Assembly: GCF_947170395.1 (NCBI RefSeq)
Contig: NZ_CAMVTE010000018.1
Coordinates: 1 to 45,320 of the forward strand
Source: an uncultured Methanobrevibacter sp.
GTDB taxonomy: Archaea > Methanobacteriota > Methanobacteria > Methanobacteriales > Methanobacteriaceae
DNA length: 45,320 nt
Reading direction: 5' to 3'
Each line of letters opens with the position of its first letter. Position 1 is the first letter of the stretch. This document shows positions 15,955 to 24,529 of the stretch, piece by piece. Made by a program: the position numbers and the translations under genes. The notes under the pieces were generated by a model. That model was given only the letters and a program-made list of their open reading frames with translations. It did no database searches and was not told the origin of the DNA.

Positions 15955-17250
15955 ATGACAAATAAAAATTATGGATTAGCAACATTAGGTGTACGTGCAG
16001 GACAAACTCCAGACCCCGCAACTGGGGCACAGGCAGTTCCAATTTATCAGACTACTTCATATGTATTTAAAGACTCAGATGAGGCTGCAAGAAGATTCGC
16101 CCTTCAAGAATTTGGACAAATTTACTCCAGATTAACAAACCCTACCAGTGATGTATTTGAAGCAAGAATTGCTGCTATTGAAGGCGGTAACTCTGGTATT
16201 TCAACATCAAGTGGTCTTGCAGCAATTTCATATGCAATTTTAAATGTAACTGAACCTGGAGATAATATAGTCTCAGCAGACAACCTTTACGGTGGAACTT
16301 ACCAATTATTTAACTACACTTTCAAGGATCTTGCAAGAGAAGTCAGATTCGTAAACTCACAGGATCTGGAAGCTTTTGAAAATGCAATCGATGAAAAAAC
16401 AAAGGCGATTTATGTGGAGTCTATCGGTAATCCTAAATTGGATGTACCTGATTTTGAAGCGTTGGCTGAAATTGCACATTCCCATGATATCCCATTGATT
16501 GTTGACAATACTGTTGGTGTAGGTTTGGTCAGACCTTTAGAACATGGTGCTGATGTCATTGCAGCATCTGCAACCAAATATGTTGGAGGTCATGGTACTG
16601 CAGTTGGAGGATACATTGTAGATTCTGGTAAATTCAACTGGGGAAACGGCAAGTTTGCAAACTTCACAAAACCTGATCCAAGTTATCATGGATTGGTATT
16701 CTGGGATGCGTTCGGTGATGTTCCTGAATTGGGTAACATTGCATTTACTGTAAGAGCAAGAGCAAGGCTTTTAAGAGATTTGGGTGCAACACAAGCTCCT
16801 GTGCACAGTTTTATTTTCCTGCAAGGACTTGAAAGTTTAGATGTACGTGTAAAAAGACACTCAGAAAATGCTCTAAAAGTAGCTAAATTTTTAGAAGCTC
16901 ATCCAAAAGTTAAATGGGTAAACTATCCTGGACTTGAATCCCATCCAACTTATGAAATCAATAAAAAATACTTAAAAGATAACTTTGCAGGCATATTAGG
17001 ATTTGGTGTTGAAGGAGGAGAGGAAGCTGGAAGAAAAGTAATTGAAAAATTAGAATTGTTCTCTATTCTTGCAAACATCGGTGATGCAAAAAGTCTAGCA
17101 ATCCATCCAGCAAGTACAACCCACCAACAATTAACTCCTGAAGAACAGGAAGCTACTGGTGTAACACCTGATTTCATTAGGCTTTCCATTGGTCTTGAGG
17201 ATGCAGATGATTTAATTGAAGATTTAAGTCAAGCATTAGATAGTATTTAA
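15955..17250 (+). CDS. metY: O-acetylhomoserine sulfhydrylase (PLP-dependent)
   Basis: This 431-aa member of the Cys/Met-metabolism PLP family has about the length of MetY (roughly 430; cystathionine synthases are nearer 380-400). The PLP lysine is in SATKYVGGHGTAVGG (about residue 206). RAGQTPDPATGAQAVPIYQTTSY at the N-terminus and SIGLEDADDLIEDL at the C-terminus are typical. It uses sulfide and O-acetylhomoserine to make homocysteine, feeding methionine synthesis. AAGGTGA is the ribosome site. It has its own promoter with four operator copies. Confidence 0.92.
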   Translation: MTNKNYGLATLGVRAGQTPDPATGAQAVPIYQTTSYVFKDSDEAARRFALQEFGQIYSRLTNPTSDVFEARIAAIEGGNSGISTSSGLAAISYAILNVTEPGDNIVSADNLYGGTYQLFNYTFKDLAREVRFVNSQDLEAFENAIDEKTKAIYVESIGNPKLDVPDFEALAEIAHSHDIPLIVDNTVGVGLVRPLEHGADVIAASATKYVGGHGTAVGGYIVDSGKFNWGNGKFANFTKPDPSYHGLVFWDAFGDVPELGNIAFTVRARARLLRDLGATQAPVHSFIFLQGLESLDVRVKRHSENALKVAKFLEAHPKVKWVNYPGLESHPTYEINKKYLKDNFAGILGFGVEGGEEAGRKVIEKLELFSILANIGDAKSLAIHPASTTHQQLTPEEQEATGVTPDFIRLSIGLEDADDLIEDLSQALDSI

Positions 17251-17323
17251 GTTACTGTCTAATCACTTAAAATATTTATATCATAAGTTAAAATTTTAAA
17301 ATAAACAATTGGGAGATAAAGAA

Positions 17324-18529
17324 ATGTATTTAGACAACTCAGCTACCACTCAAGTTAGTGAAGAAGTTTTCAATGAAATGGAACCCTATTTTACACAAGA
17401 GTTCGGAAACCCTTCCACTCTTTATAAAATTGGTCGTGAATCAAAAAAAGCACTTGATTTGGCTCGCCAAAGAGTAGCCGATGCAATCAATGCAAAACCT
17501 GAAGAAATATTTTTCACAAGCGGGGGATCAGAATCAGATAATCTTGCCATTAAAGGTATCGCTTTTAAACTGGCCAAAAAAGGTAAACATATTATCACTA
17601 CCAATATTGAACACCCTGCAGTTAAAAATACTTTAGGATTTTTGGAATCCCTTGACTTTAAGGTAACCTATTTGCCGGTTTATGAAGACGGTCTAATTAA
17701 GATTGAAGACTTGAAAGAGGCTATTACTGATGAAACAATTTTAATAACAGTCATGCACGCTAACAATGAAATAGGTACTGTTCAACCTATTGAGGAAATC
17801 GGTAAAATAGCCCGTGAGAAGAAAATCAAATTCCATACCGATGCTGTTCAAAGTTTCGGTAAAATTGAGGTGGATGTTGAAAAATTGAATGTCGATTTGC
17901 TGTCTTTATCTTCACATAAAATTAATGGACCAAAAGGTGTTGGAGCATTATACATTAAAAAAGGAACTCGTGTAGTGCCGCTCATTCATGGTGGTGGTCA
18001 GGAAAAAGGAATCCGGTCCGGAACAGAAAATGTACCTGGAATTGTAGGGTTTGGGAAAGCTTGCGAATTAGCTTCCCAGCAACTTGAACAACATTATGAA
18101 AAATTATCCTCAATTAGGGATGAGCTTATTGAAAAAGTATTGGCCACCATTCCTGAAGCATATTTGAATGGGGACAGAGAAAACAGATTGCCGAACCTTG
18201 TCAACTTCAGATTTAAGGCTATTGAAGGAGAATCTTTGATTCTTTTATTGGATGCTAAAGGTTATCAGGCATCTACCGGGTCTGCATGTTCTTCAAATAC
18301 ACTGGAAGCGTCACCGGTATTGACAGCCTTAGGTCTTGATCCTGTTGATGTTCATGGATCTTTGAGAATTTCACTCGCTCCTGAAAGCGATGAATTTGAT
18401 GTGGATGAATTTGTTAATGTCATCGAAGAATCTGTTTCAAGACTTAGAGAAATGTCACCTCTCTGGAATCAGGAACTCGATTATGATGGCGTAATGTGTA
18501 AAAAACACGATGATTGTAGGTTGTGTTAA
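17324..18529 (+). CDS. nifS: Cysteine desulfurase (NifS/IscS family)
   Basis: This PLP enzyme takes sulfur from cysteine for Fe-S clusters. MYLDNSATTQVSEEV is the classical N-terminus, so I start at ATG 17324, with GGGAGA at 17311-17316 as ribosome site; the in-frame TTG at 17309 overlaps that site. The PLP lysine is in SSHKINGPKGVGALY, and the catalytic cysteine is in STGSACSSNTLEAS. The end is unusual: DGVMCKKHDDCRLC adds three cysteines that could pass sulfur or bind metal. nifU starts two bases after its stop, so the pair forms the Fe-S assembly unit. Confidence 0.95.
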   Translation: MYLDNSATTQVSEEVFNEMEPYFTQEFGNPSTLYKIGRESKKALDLARQRVADAINAKPEEIFFTSGGSESDNLAIKGIAFKLAKKGKHIITTNIEHPAVKNTLGFLESLDFKVTYLPVYEDGLIKIEDLKEAITDETILITVMHANNEIGTVQPIEEIGKIAREKKIKFHTDAVQSFGKIEVDVEKLNVDLLSLSSHKINGPKGVGALYIKKGTRVVPLIHGGGQEKGIRSGTENVPGIVGFGKACELASQQLEQHYEKLSSIRDELIEKVLATIPEAYLNGDRENRLPNLVNFRFKAIEGESLILLLDAKGYQASTGSACSSNTLEASPVLTALGLDPVDVHGSLRISLAPESDEFDVDEFVNVIEESVSRLREMSPLWNQELDYDGVMCKKHDDCRLC

Positions 18530-18530
18530 A

Positions 18531-18902
18531 ATGGATTATTCAGAAAAAGTAATGGATCACTTTGCAAACCCAAGAAACTGCAGAAAAATGGAAGATGCAA
18601 ATGGTGTTGGAACTGTTGGAAACCCGACATGCGGAGACCTGATGACAATTTATATCAAAGTTGAAGATGATGTAATTCAGGATATTTCATTTCAAACTTT
18701 CGGTTGCGGAGCAGCTATTGCAACCAGCAGTATGATAACAGAAATAGCCGTTGGAAAAACATTGGAAGAAGCTTTAAAAATATCTAGAAATGATGTTGCA
18801 GAGGAATTGGATGGTCTTCCACCTATAAAAATGCATTGTTCAAACCTTGCTGCAGACGGGCTTCAGGCAGCCATTGAAAATTACTATGAAAATAATCAAT
18901 AG
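18531..18902 (+). CDS. nifU: Iron-sulfur cluster scaffold protein (NifU/IscU N-terminal type)
   Basis: This 123-aa scaffold starts MDYSEKVMDHFANPRN. The three cluster cysteines are in GNPTCGD, FGCGAAIATSS and KMHCSNLA, with the Asp after the first, as in IscU. It receives sulfur from the upstream desulfurase and holds new clusters. I chose ATG 18531: an earlier in-frame ATG at 18510 would add seven non-conserved residues inside nifS. An AGGTTG in the end of nifS can serve as ribosome site. Confidence 0.95.
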   Translation: MDYSEKVMDHFANPRNCRKMEDANGVGTVGNPTCGDLMTIYIKVEDDVIQDISFQTFGCGAAIATSSMITEIAVGKTLEEALKISRNDVAEELDGLPPIKMHCSNLAADGLQAAIENYYENNQ

Positions 18903-18957
18903 TAATAAATACTTTGAAAAATAAAATATTTCTAACTATAAAAGGAGATGTTTTATT

Positions 18958-19323
18958 ATGGCAAAGATATTAAAATGTGAAGAATGTGGAAGTATTATCC
19001 AAGTTTTAGCTATTGGTGATGAAAACGCATGCAATGACCACATGCTTGCAATCCCTGTACAGACTGAAGGTGAAAAATCACCTAAACACAAACCTGTTGT
19101 TGAAATCGATGGTGATAAAATAACCGTTAAAGTCGGTGAAGCTGCTCACCCAATGGATGATGACCACTACATTCAATTCTTAATTGTAGAAGCTGGTAAA
19201 GAACAATATGCAAAATGTTTCGAACCTGGAGATGTTGCTGAAGCAACCTTCACTGTTAATGCAGCTGAAGATGTTAAAGCATTTGCATTCTGTAATTTAC
19301 ACGGACTATGGTCCAGTGAATAG
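18958..19323 (+). CDS. Superoxide reductase (desulfoferrodoxin type) with incomplete centre I
   Basis: This 121-aa cytoplasmic protein reduces superoxide to peroxide without making oxygen. The catalytic iron site is complete: His in KHKPVVE, two His in AAHPMDDDHYIQF, and Cys and His in AFCNLHGLW. The N-terminal desulforedoxin domain normally has C-x2-C then CC. Here C7, C10 and C25 are present but the fourth position is Asn26, so the Fe(Cys)4 centre is broken or uses another ligand. AAGGAGATG is a strong ribosome site. It has a terminator after it and stands alone after nifU, 55 bases away. Confidence 0.9.
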   Translation: MAKILKCEECGSIIQVLAIGDENACNDHMLAIPVQTEGEKSPKHKPVVEIDGDKITVKVGEAAHPMDDDHYIQFLIVEAGKEQYAKCFEPGDVAEATFTVNAAEDVKAFAFCNLHGLWSSE

Positions 19324-19362
19324 GTTTAAAATTTATTTTTAAACTTCTTTTTTTCTTTTATT
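19324..19362 (+). terminator. Terminator after superoxide reductase gene
   Basis: GTTTAAAA (19324-19331), a 5-base loop, and TTTTAAAC (19337-19344) are followed directly by TTCTTTTTTTCTTTT. Confidence 0.65.
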
Positions 19363-19410
19363 TTCATATTATAAAAAATTTTAATTACTTGTTTTAATAT
19401 ACAATATATC

Positions 19411-19926
19411 GTGTCTAGTTATATTAAATTAATAATTTTTATTGTAATATTGGCTTTAGTTTCAACCGCTGTCCTTTTTATTGATAGTTCTACTGATAAC
19501 ATCAATAAATCAATGCAGGATATTAGTGATGGCATTGTAACGGGGGATAGGGAGTATAATGAAGCCGTTGATTTGGTTAACAATAAATATTTTTATGATG
19601 GAATGGATAAGGCAGTTTCTGCGGAAAATAATTATAACAGAAGTTTATCAAAATTGCTGGATATTCAGAGTAATTTCACATCAGATGTAAATAGTGTTCA
19701 TCAGAATTACATCAATACGGTTATAAATGAATTGCAGTTGAAATTAGAAGCAATTGATTTATTTAAACAAGCTATTGAATGTTTTGAGGTTAATGCTAAT
19801 TCTACTGGTACAAGTTATGCTTCTGAAGCTAATGATTTAATCTATCAGGCTAAACAGTACCAGGATCAAAGAGATTTGATAGTTATTGAAAATCCGGATT
19901 TATTTAAAGAAGAATTTGGTATTTAA
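19411..19926 (+). CDS. Membrane-anchored helical protein of unknown function
   Basis: This 171-aa protein has one N-terminal hydrophobic segment (YIKLIIFIVILALVSTAVLF) followed by a mostly helical, acidic and Asn-rich domain that should face outside. The start is GTG at 19411 with no ribosome site; a TTTTAATATAC just upstream suggests a short-leader or leaderless message. No domain is recognised. It lies 12 bases before the RecJ-like gene and is probably co-transcribed with it. Confidence 0.65.
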   Translation: MSSYIKLIIFIVILALVSTAVLFIDSSTDNINKSMQDISDGIVTGDREYNEAVDLVNNKYFYDGMDKAVSAENNYNRSLSKLLDIQSNFTSDVNSVHQNYINTVINELQLKLEAIDLFKQAIECFEVNANSTGTSYASEANDLIYQAKQYQDQRDLIVIENPDLFKEEFGI

Positions 19927-19938
19927 TTGAGGTTTTAA

Positions 19939-22200
19939 ATGAAAACAAAATGTCCGAAATGTAAAGGAATAGGTTCAGTAGTTGTGGACTATAAAGAATG
20001 CGATGCCTGTGGTGGAACAGGTTATGAAGAGGATTTATTTGATGTAGGCAGTCACTTTAAAGGTGTTAACAGTAAGGCCCGTGATAAATTTGATTTGGGC
20101 GGGGATGAGGATATTCCCTGTGAAGTTTGTAATGGAAAAGGACAGGTGGAAGTGTATGAAGACTGTCCTCACTGCATGGGAACCGGTGAAATCAATGTAT
20201 GTAGGGATTGCGGAGCATTAATTGATGAAGGACAGGATGTCTGCTCAGATTGTATGGAAAAAAGAAAGGTTGAGAAAATGAAACATGATGAATATGTTGC
20301 CCGTCAAAATCAGGCAAGAGACGTGTATGTATTGGATTCCTTATGTAAAATGAGCGATATTGATAAGGATAAGTTATACAAAGGAAAAATTACCAGAGTG
20401 GAAAGATATGGTGCTTTTGTAACATTAAACAATAATGTTTGGGGACTTATGAGGGGAGATGTTTCCGAATATAATGTGGGTGATGATGTCATTGTATTTA
20501 TTACTGCAATCAAATCAAGGGAAAACAAAATCGATTTGGCACCGGCTTACGTTGACAAATACAGACTTATAAAATTAACAAAATCAATTCCTAGAACTCT
20601 TATTAAGCAACTGGAAGATAAAAAAGGTAAAATTGTAAGAATTGATGGTGAGGTTCAACAAATCCAGCAGACTTCCGGTCCAACAATTTTCATGGTAAGC
20701 GATGAAAGTGGAATAACTGAAATAGCTGCTTTTGATAAAGCCGGTGAGAGGTCTTATCCTGAAATCGAAGTTGGCGATGCTGTGCAGGTTTTAGGTGAAG
20801 TTAATGAACATAGCGGAAAGACACAGATTGAGTCATCTTCAATGACAAAACTTTCCGAAGAAAATACTCGTAAGTTACGAGCTTTAATTGATGCTGCATT
20901 AAACAAGAGGGCGGAGCCTGAAGATGTTGATTTCTTGGTCAAAAGTGATGTTTTAAATAGACTTAAACCGAAGATGCGTGAGGCAGCTCAAAAGATTAGA
21001 AGGGCAATACTTGATGGGAGGACAATTTTGCTTAGACACCACAATGATGCTGACGGTATCTGTGCTGGTGTGGCAATGGAAAAAGCTTTGATTCCATTAA
21101 TTGAAAAAGCAAATCCAAGTAACGATGCTCAATATTATTATTTCAAACGTTCTCCAAGTAAAGCTCCATTTTACGAACTGGAAGATGTTGTTAAAGATTT
21201 GTCATTTGCCCTTGAAGACCAGGAAAGGCACGGTCAGAAATTGCCTCTGATTGTTCTTTTGGATAACGGTTCTACAGAAGAGGACATTGTAGCGCTGATG
21301 CAGGCCAAAATCTATGATATTGAAGTTGTTGTAATAGACCATCACTCTCCGGGTGATTTAATAACAAAAGATGTACGTGACGGCGAAATCTATGGTGCAA
21401 CCGTTGCTGTGGATGAATATGTGGATACTCATGTAAATCCGTATCTTGTTGGTGGGGATTCCCAATTGACAGCCGGAGCATTGGCAACTGAAGTGGCACA
21501 CATTATCAATCCTGATGTTGAGGAGTTAATTAAGCATTTGCCTGCAGTTGCAGCATTGGGGGACCGTGCTGAATGCGGTGAGGTCTATCAATATCTGCAA
21601 TTGGCTAATGAAAAAGGATTTTCCAAAGAACATTTGGCAAAAATAGCCGAATGCGTTGATTTTGAAGCATATTTCCTAAGGTTCATGAATGGTAGGGGAA
21701 TCATGGACACTATTCTGGCAGTGGACAACATTGACAAGCACGAAAAGATGATTGATGCACTGTATAAGGAATATCAAAAGAGAATCGATACCCAGCTTAA
21801 GGCAGCATTGCCAAACATTAAAAGGACACAGCTTGAAAATGGAATTTACTTCAACCTTATTGATGTTGAAAAGTATGCCCATAAATTCACTTTCCCTGCT
21901 CCTGGAAAAACATGCGGTTTCGTTCATGACCATGTTATAAAGGAATTGGGTGAGGATAAGCCTATTGTGACTTTAGGTCACGGACCTGATTTCGGAGTAT
22001 TTAGGGCAACTGATGCTGTAAATGAAGAATTTGGATTTAATGTTAATGATATTGTAGCTACAATGATTGAAAGAGTTCCTTCCGCAGGCATTGACGGCGG
22101 AGGTCATGAATGCGCCGGTTCAATAAAATATATTGAAGGACTTGGTGAAGAAGTGTTATACAAGGTTGTTGAAGAAATTCAATCCCTATCCAAAAAATAG
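19939..22200 (+). CDS. Archaeal RecJ-like DHH phosphoesterase with DnaJ-type zinc finger, S1 and OB domains
   Basis: This 753-aa protein matches the archaea-specific RecJ-like family with a DnaJ-type zinc finger. Residues ~4-110 hold repeated CxxCxGxG motifs (CPKCKGIG, CDACGGTG, CEVCNGKG, CPHCMGTG) plus a CRDCG...CSDC ribbon. An S1 domain follows (~140-205), then an OB-fold (~230-305). The DHH core has HHNDADG near 367 and IDHHSPG near 465, and the DHHA1-type GGGHECAG is near 720. Such proteins are exo- or phosphodiesterases on single-stranded nucleic acid; the S1 and OB modules suggest RNA or DNA substrates, but activity cannot be told here. GAGGT precedes the ATG. Confidence 0.9.
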   Translation: MKTKCPKCKGIGSVVVDYKECDACGGTGYEEDLFDVGSHFKGVNSKARDKFDLGGDEDIPCEVCNGKGQVEVYEDCPHCMGTGEINVCRDCGALIDEGQDVCSDCMEKRKVEKMKHDEYVARQNQARDVYVLDSLCKMSDIDKDKLYKGKITRVERYGAFVTLNNNVWGLMRGDVSEYNVGDDVIVFITAIKSRENKIDLAPAYVDKYRLIKLTKSIPRTLIKQLEDKKGKIVRIDGEVQQIQQTSGPTIFMVSDESGITEIAAFDKAGERSYPEIEVGDAVQVLGEVNEHSGKTQIESSSMTKLSEENTRKLRALIDAALNKRAEPEDVDFLVKSDVLNRLKPKMREAAQKIRRAILDGRTILLRHHNDADGICAGVAMEKALIPLIEKANPSNDAQYYYFKRSPSKAPFYELEDVVKDLSFALEDQERHGQKLPLIVLLDNGSTEEDIVALMQAKIYDIEVVVIDHHSPGDLITKDVRDGEIYGATVAVDEYVDTHVNPYLVGGDSQLTAGALATEVAHIINPDVEELIKHLPAVAALGDRAECGEVYQYLQLANEKGFSKEHLAKIAECVDFEAYFLRFMNGRGIMDTILAVDNIDKHEKMIDALYKEYQKRIDTQLKAALPNIKRTQLENGIYFNLIDVEKYAHKFTFPAPGKTCGFVHDHVIKELGEDKPIVTLGHGPDFGVFRATDAVNEEFGFNVNDIVATMIERVPSAGIDGGGHECAGSIKYIEGLGEEVLYKVVEEIQSLSKK

Positions 22201-22212
22201 AATCTTAGAAAA

Positions 22213-23097
22213 ATGGCTTTAGAAAATTATTGTAAAACTTGCGGTCATAGAATATTTCCCAATGAATCACACTGTTCCAAATGTGGTTATAAGACAGGTA
22301 ATATAGCCAGCAGTGAAAATAATGTTTTAGTTTTGCCTATTCATGATATTGGATTTTTTAATTTGGATATAGATTTTTCACCATATATTGAAAGCAATAG
22401 GGATGATTTTAAATATGAAATATGTTCTTGCGGTTATTTGAATAGTGTAGATAATGAATTTTGCTATATGTGTGGAGCTAAACGGTCCAAAAGTAAACTT
22501 GCCAGAATCTTTAAAAACAGATCCAAACCATCATTATTCATGGATAATATTTTATGTGAGTGTGGTGCTGTTAATTCAAGGGAAAATGACTATTGTGAGA
22601 TGTGCGGTAAAAAGTTGCAGGAGGTTACTGTCTCCAACGCCAACTATAGTAATTTTAACCTGGAGTTTGATGATTCTGTCTTCTGTTTTTGCGGGGAAGA
22701 AAATGAAAAGGATTCCCAATTCTGCAGGAACTGCGGTTTGCCTTTAAAAAATTATGGCAGCTCCCGAGATGTATTTATATTATGCACATGTTCTACAATT
22801 AATGAGGCCACATCTGATTTCTGCATTGAGTGCGGTACAAGTTTGAATAGGGAAAATTCCATCATAGTTTGCATATGTGGTGAAAAAAATCCTGAAGGTT
22901 CCAAGTTCTGTCAAAACTGTGACAAGCCGTTGAACCCTCAAAAAACATTGAAAACTAGAATCATTTGTTCATGTGGCGAAATATTAAATTGGAATGAAGA
23001 TTATTGTCATAATTGTGGAAAAAATATTAAGATAACTTTAATTCGTAAAAATTCGATTAATAATACGGTAAAATCTCTTAAGGATATTTTTAGGTAG
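22213..23097 (+). CDS. Seven-zinc-ribbon protein, function unknown
   Basis: This 294-aa protein consists almost entirely of zinc ribbons. I count seven: CKTCG...CSKCG, CSCG...CYMCG, CECG...CEMCG, CFCG...CRNCG, CTCS...CIECG, CICG...CQNCD and CSCG...CHNCG. Six use the unusual tight first knuckle C-x-C instead of C-x2-C. Spacing between the knuckles is about 10-13 residues, with a common pattern N-(x)-FCxxCG. No catalytic domain is present. It may be a protein- or nucleic-acid-binding scaffold. It starts 12 bases after the RecJ-like gene and overlaps the next zinc-ribbon gene by one base (TAGTG). Confidence 0.8.
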   Translation: MALENYCKTCGHRIFPNESHCSKCGYKTGNIASSENNVLVLPIHDIGFFNLDIDFSPYIESNRDDFKYEICSCGYLNSVDNEFCYMCGAKRSKSKLARIFKNRSKPSLFMDNILCECGAVNSRENDYCEMCGKKLQEVTVSNANYSNFNLEFDDSVFCFCGEENEKDSQFCRNCGLPLKNYGSSRDVFILCTCSTINEATSDFCIECGTSLNRENSIIVCICGEKNPEGSKFCQNCDKPLNPQKTLKTRIICSCGEILNWNEDYCHNCGKNIKITLIRKNSINNTVKSLKDIFR

Positions 23098-24083
23098 TGG
23101 TTTTATTGAAAATTTGTGATGTTTGCGGTACATATAACCTTAAGGAAAACAATTATTGCACCCATTGCGGAAATAGGTTCATAAGTGAAAACATATGCCC
23201 ATACTGTGGAAAAGCAAATTTGGATTATGCTACTCATTGCGAGAAATGTCAAAAACAGATCAATCCGATAGCTATTGATGATTTTGATATACTGTTCAGC
23301 GATTATAATCATGATTTATTGTTAAATGCCCAAATTAATGATGAGGAATATAATAATCTGCTGCGTAATCTGTTTATAAGAGCAGATTATATTGAATTCG
23401 ATGGAAATGATATTAAAGAGAAAATACTGAATTTTGCTAGCGTATTCACTGAATGCAGGCCTAAAGCCAGAGGTTATGAGAGAGGCTATATTTTCCTTGG
23501 AAATTGCATTTATTATGATGACCGTTTGGATGATTCGGTTCAAATAGCGACTATTATTCATGAATTGGGTCATTATTTTTTATTTGGAATAATTGAAAGT
23601 TTATTGTGCCATATTTTTAAGGTACGAACTTCATCAACACTCCAAAGTTTAGTTTGGTATTTTTTAACATTGCCTGAATTTAAAATCATGAATGAATATT
23701 GCGCCCATACAGTTGAAGGACGTTTCATTCCTTATGGATTTCAGAATTACGGTTCATTCAATGTATTGCTGGAAAATACAGAATTGGATAAGGAGTCATT
23801 GCAGACAATGGTAGTTTTTGGAAATACTTTTGCCAATGAAATAATCACTTATCTGGAAAAATATATTGATGAGGATTTGAGGGATGAAATAAAAATTCAA
23901 TATAGAAAGGATTTGAATCCACCAACCTATGAATCAATATTCACTGAAACAAATGACTGTTTGCCTTTAGATTTAAAAAATAGTACTTTAATCAGTATTT
24001 TATATGATGTTTTTAAAGAAGCTTCACAAAAGAATGTTAGAGAAAAATTAAATGATATAAAAAAAGGGATTGATTCAACTTAA
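23097..24083 (+). CDS. Zinc-ribbon protein with a putative HExxH metallopeptidase domain
   Basis: This 328-aa protein begins with two zinc ribbons (CDVCG...CTHCG and CPYCG...CEKC, residues ~6-57). A domain with the metal-site signature IIHELGHYFLFG (about residues 157-168) follows; a downstream NEYCAHTVEGRF may give the third ligand. This arrangement looks like a small soluble M48/ImmA-like peptidase, but overall similarity cannot be tested here. The start may be the GTG at 23097, overlapping the upstream stop, or TTG at 23106. Its stop abuts the convergent HTH gene with no spacer. Confidence 0.7.
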   Translation: MVLLKICDVCGTYNLKENNYCTHCGNRFISENICPYCGKANLDYATHCEKCQKQINPIAIDDFDILFSDYNHDLLLNAQINDEEYNNLLRNLFIRADYIEFDGNDIKEKILNFASVFTECRPKARGYERGYIFLGNCIYYDDRLDDSVQIATIIHELGHYFLFGIIESLLCHIFKVRTSSTLQSLVWYFLTLPEFKIMNEYCAHTVEGRFIPYGFQNYGSFNVLLENTELDKESLQTMVVFGNTFANEIITYLEKYIDEDLRDEIKIQYRKDLNPPTYESIFTETNDCLPLDLKNSTLISILYDVFKEASQKNVREKLNDIKKGIDST

Positions 24084-24368
24084 TCATTTTTCCTCTTTTT
24101 CTTTAATTGCATCCAATACGTCTTTACCTGTGTCGGTCAATCTGTATAATCTGCCTTTGCGAGCTTCTTCATTAATGCATTCAACAATTTCTTTACTTTT
24201 TAATTCACTTAGAACTTTTGAAATATGGTTAGTTCTAATTCCACTGTCTTTTGCGATGTTAGTTGGTATTTTAACTTCATCTCCAATGGATTTCAATGTC
24301 TTTTCCCTATATTTGGAAATTTGGACATATGAAGTTAATTTCAAAAGCTCATCGTTTTCATTTGACAT
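24084..24368 (-). CDS. Winged-helix transcriptional regulator
   Basis: This 94-aa protein has an ArsR/MarR-like winged helix: IPTNIAKDSGIRTNHISKVLSELKSKEIVECI forms the helix-turn-helix, and RKGRLYRLTDTGKDVLDAI forms the wing and last helix. No metal site or ligand domain is seen. A perfect inverted repeat lies 26 bases upstream over the promoter, so self-repression is likely. It converges exactly on the zinc-ribbon peptidase gene (stops at 24083 and 24084). Confidence 0.85.
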   Translation of the reverse strand: MSNENDELLKLTSYVQISKYREKTLKSIGDEVKIPTNIAKDSGIRTNHISKVLSELKSKEIVECINEEARKGRLYRLTDTGKDVLDAIKEKEEK

Positions 24369-24393
24369 AATAGAATATTATATTGCTTATACT

Positions 24394-24416
24394 ATAAAAT
24401 GTTTATAACATTTTAT
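24394..24416 (-). promoter_or_regulatory. Perfect inverted repeat operator before the winged-helix gene
   Basis: ATAAAATGTT (24394-24403), a 3-base centre TAT, and AACATTTTAT (24407-24416) form perfect 10-bp arms. On the minus strand the repeat covers the region of the TATA box (ATTTTATAGTA, about 24389-24399), 26 bases from the start codon. This is the usual place for an archaeal autorepressor. Confidence 0.55.
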
Positions 24417-24529
24417 TATTTTATTATAAGTAGTTTAAACACCAATTTAAGGGATTTCTCAAATATTTGTTAATTTATTTATATTATGAAAATTAAATTA
24501 TTATTAATAATAGTTAGTAGTTTGATACT

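Noticed and set aside
17309-17323. TTG start adding five residues to NifS
   Set aside because: The added codons overlap the ribosome site; conserved NifS sequence begins at MYLDNSATTQ.
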